A stretch of 6,783 bases of DNA, taken from Candidatus Competibacteraceae bacterium. GTDB taxonomy: Bacteria > Pseudomonadota > Gammaproteobacteria > Competibacterales > Competibacteraceae. How positions within the stretch are numbered: position 1 is the stretch's first letter; each line of letters opens with the position of its first letter. The notes beneath the pieces are model-generated. The model worked only from the letters and a program-made list of their open reading frames with translations. It did not search any database and was not told the origin of the DNA. The translations under genes and the position numbers were made by a program. Below are positions 5,620 to 6,783 of the stretch, piece after piece. The stretch spans positions 1 through 6,783 of the forward strand of contig JAAUQA010000179.1 of assembly GCA_012032855.1 (NCBI GenBank), written 5' to 3'.

Positions 5620-6783
5620 TATAGCGCTTTGACCTTGACGATTTCTCGCCGCTCTGGATCGACTAAATGAATAGCGCAGGCTAGGCATGGATCAAAGGAG
5701 TGCACGGTGCGGATAACCTCTAAAGGCCGATTCTCATCAGCGACAGGATTGTCCAGCAGTGACGCCTCATAGGGGCCAAGTTCATCGTTTTCATTGCGCG
5801 GCCCGGCGTTCCAGGTGGACGGTACTACGGCTTGGTAATTCTTGATTTTTCGGTCTTCGATGACCACCCAGTGCGATAAGGTACCGCGTGGTGCCTCGTG
5901 AATGCCGACGCCACGAATTTCACCCTTGGGAAATACCGGTCGATTAAAGGTATCGGTGTCGCCTTTGGCGATGTTATCCATCAGCGCTTGCCATTGGCTC
6001 TCCAGCGTTTCATACAGCACCGCACAGCGGATAGCCCGTGCTGCGTGGCGACCGATAGTGGAATGCAGGGCCGAGATGGGGAAGGGTGAACCGCCGATAG
6101 CGCTGATCCGTTCAGTCGTCTCATTCAAGTAACGCACTGCCGGCTCGTGGCCCGCCGCCACCATGGCCAGCACATGGCCCAATGGCCCGACTTGCATCCG
6201 CTGGCCGTGGAAGGTGGGGGCCTTAACCCAGGAATACTTACCTTCATCCTCGAAATCCGTATATTGTGGTTCGGTTTCGCCATCCCACGGATGCAACGGC
6301 CCTTTGCTCCGATACCAAGCGTGTTTATTGCTCTCCGCGACGCCTTCTTGGAAATAGGGGTCGTGGAAACCGCTAATCGGCTTAAACGTCGCGGGATCGC
6401 CATTTTTGATGATGCCGCCGGGCAGGGCGAAGGTCGTGCCCCGGGTATCCATGGGCATTTCCGGCACCGATAGATAATCGGTCACCCCAGCCCCATACTG
6501 CGCCCAGTCACCGTAGTATGCGCCGACGATAGCCAAGTCCACCAAATACGCATTGCGGATGAATTCGCCTAACTCACCGATCAACTTTTTGATGTGATAC
6601 AAGCGTTCGAGGGTTAAGGTGGATTGGCTGTCAAAATTGATGGGGTTGGCTACGCCACCGACAGCCAAATTCTGAATATGCGGGGTCTTGCTGCCCAGGA
6701 TGGCAACGATTTGATTGGCCTTGCGTTGATACTCCAGTGCTTGCAGATAATGCGCCGCTGCGATGAGATTGATCTCGGGCGGC
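5619..6783 (-). CDS. [NiFe]-hydrogenase large subunit (group 1), C-terminal 387 residues, partial
   Basis: The large subunit holds the Ni-Fe(CN)2CO site that oxidises or evolves H2. The gene enters from the right edge in frame from 6782 with INLIAAAHYLQALEYQR and GSKTPHIQNLAVGGVANP, matching the family's 'HYLxALxxQR' and 'GGKxPHP...VGGV' region. Further motifs are GKYSWVKAP, MQVGPL, GRHAARAI, APRGTLSHW, VVPSTWNAGPRNENDELGPYEASL and HSFDPCLACAIH. The last supplies two nickel-binding cysteines (DPCxxC, the L2 motif). Cleavage is expected after the His at 5667-5669, releasing a 15-residue peptide. The L1 motif (RxCGxC), the N-terminus and any small-subunit gene lie outside the window. Sequence features recall the Isp-type (group 1e, HynL/HydL) enzymes of purple sulfur bacteria, but this is from memory. 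The mature heterodimer is normally Tat-exported with the small subunit. The internal TTG at 6668 is not a start. Confidence 0.95.
   Translation of the reverse strand, partial: PPEINLIAAAHYLQALEYQRKANQIVAILGSKTPHIQNLAVGGVANPINFDSQSTLTLERLYHIKKLIGELGEFIRNAYLVDLAIVGAYYGDWAQYGAGVTDYLSVPEMPMDTRGTTFALPGGIIKNGDPATFKPISGFHDPYFQEGVAESNKHAWYRSKGPLHPWDGETEPQYTDFEDEGKYSWVKAPTFHGQRMQVGPLGHVLAMVAAGHEPAVRYLNETTERISAIGGSPFPISALHSTIGRHAARAIRCAVLYETLESQWQALMDNIAKGDTDTFNRPVFPKGEIRGVGIHEAPRGTLSHWVVIEDRKIKNYQAVVPSTWNAGPRNENDELGPYEASLLDNPVADENRPLEVIRTVHSFDPCLACAIHLVDPERREIVKVKAL

Noticed and set aside
6147..6473. 108-residue open frame on the + strand inside the hydrogenase gene
   Set aside because: It lies opposite strongly conserved hydrogenase large-subunit sequence and has no motif or convincing ribosome site.

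Overview
The window looks like chromosomal DNA of a gammaproteobacterium, with a short foreign piece at its left end. The main evidence is a RelA of the monofunctional gammaproteobacterial/betaproteobacterial type (EFDD motif, degenerate HD domain), a GspA/ExeA-like secretion ATPase, an RnfG-like flavoprotein and a group 1 [NiFe] hydrogenase cluster. I cannot name the genus. A purple sulfur bacterium relative or an uncultured wastewater-type gammaproteobacterium would fit, but that is a guess.

Layout on the + strand, left part. Bases 1-129 encode an internal piece of the excision nuclease subunit UvrC, with 42 of 43 codons ending in G or C. At about base 130 the composition changes abruptly, and the same frame runs into the back half of an AAA+ ATPase of the ExeA/GspA type. 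That gene ends at 887, has a transmembrane segment near its C-terminus and needs one frame correction at about 186. Next is a full-length relA (971-3364) carrying an unusual 84-residue C-terminal tail.

Middle. An unrecognised gene on the - strand (3931 down to 3403) is split by a frameshift near 3600. A divergent intergenic region (3932-4049) holds a clean inverted repeat and a -10-like hexamer. From it an rnfG-like gene runs rightward (4050-4684). It encodes a membrane-anchored protein with a TGAT flavinylation motif, but one missing G at 4536-4538 puts that motif out of frame.

Right part, all on the - strand. A [NiFe] hydrogenase large subunit enters from the right edge (6783 to 5619). A HybD/HyaD-family maturation protease follows (5596-5060), then a hemerythrin-like diiron protein (5070-4681). 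The gaps and overlaps (22 bp gap, 11 bp overlap) indicate one operon. The protease would trim the large subunit after its DPCLACAIH motif. The hemerythrin may bind or sense O2 for the O2-sensitive enzyme, which is an inference. The hemerythrin and rnfG-like stop codons interlock at 4681-4684.

Three genes show frame breaks and the left end shows an abrupt junction. The assembly may therefore contain errors, such as homopolymer undercalls and a chimeric contig end. I see no tRNA, rRNA, CRISPR array or insertion sequence.
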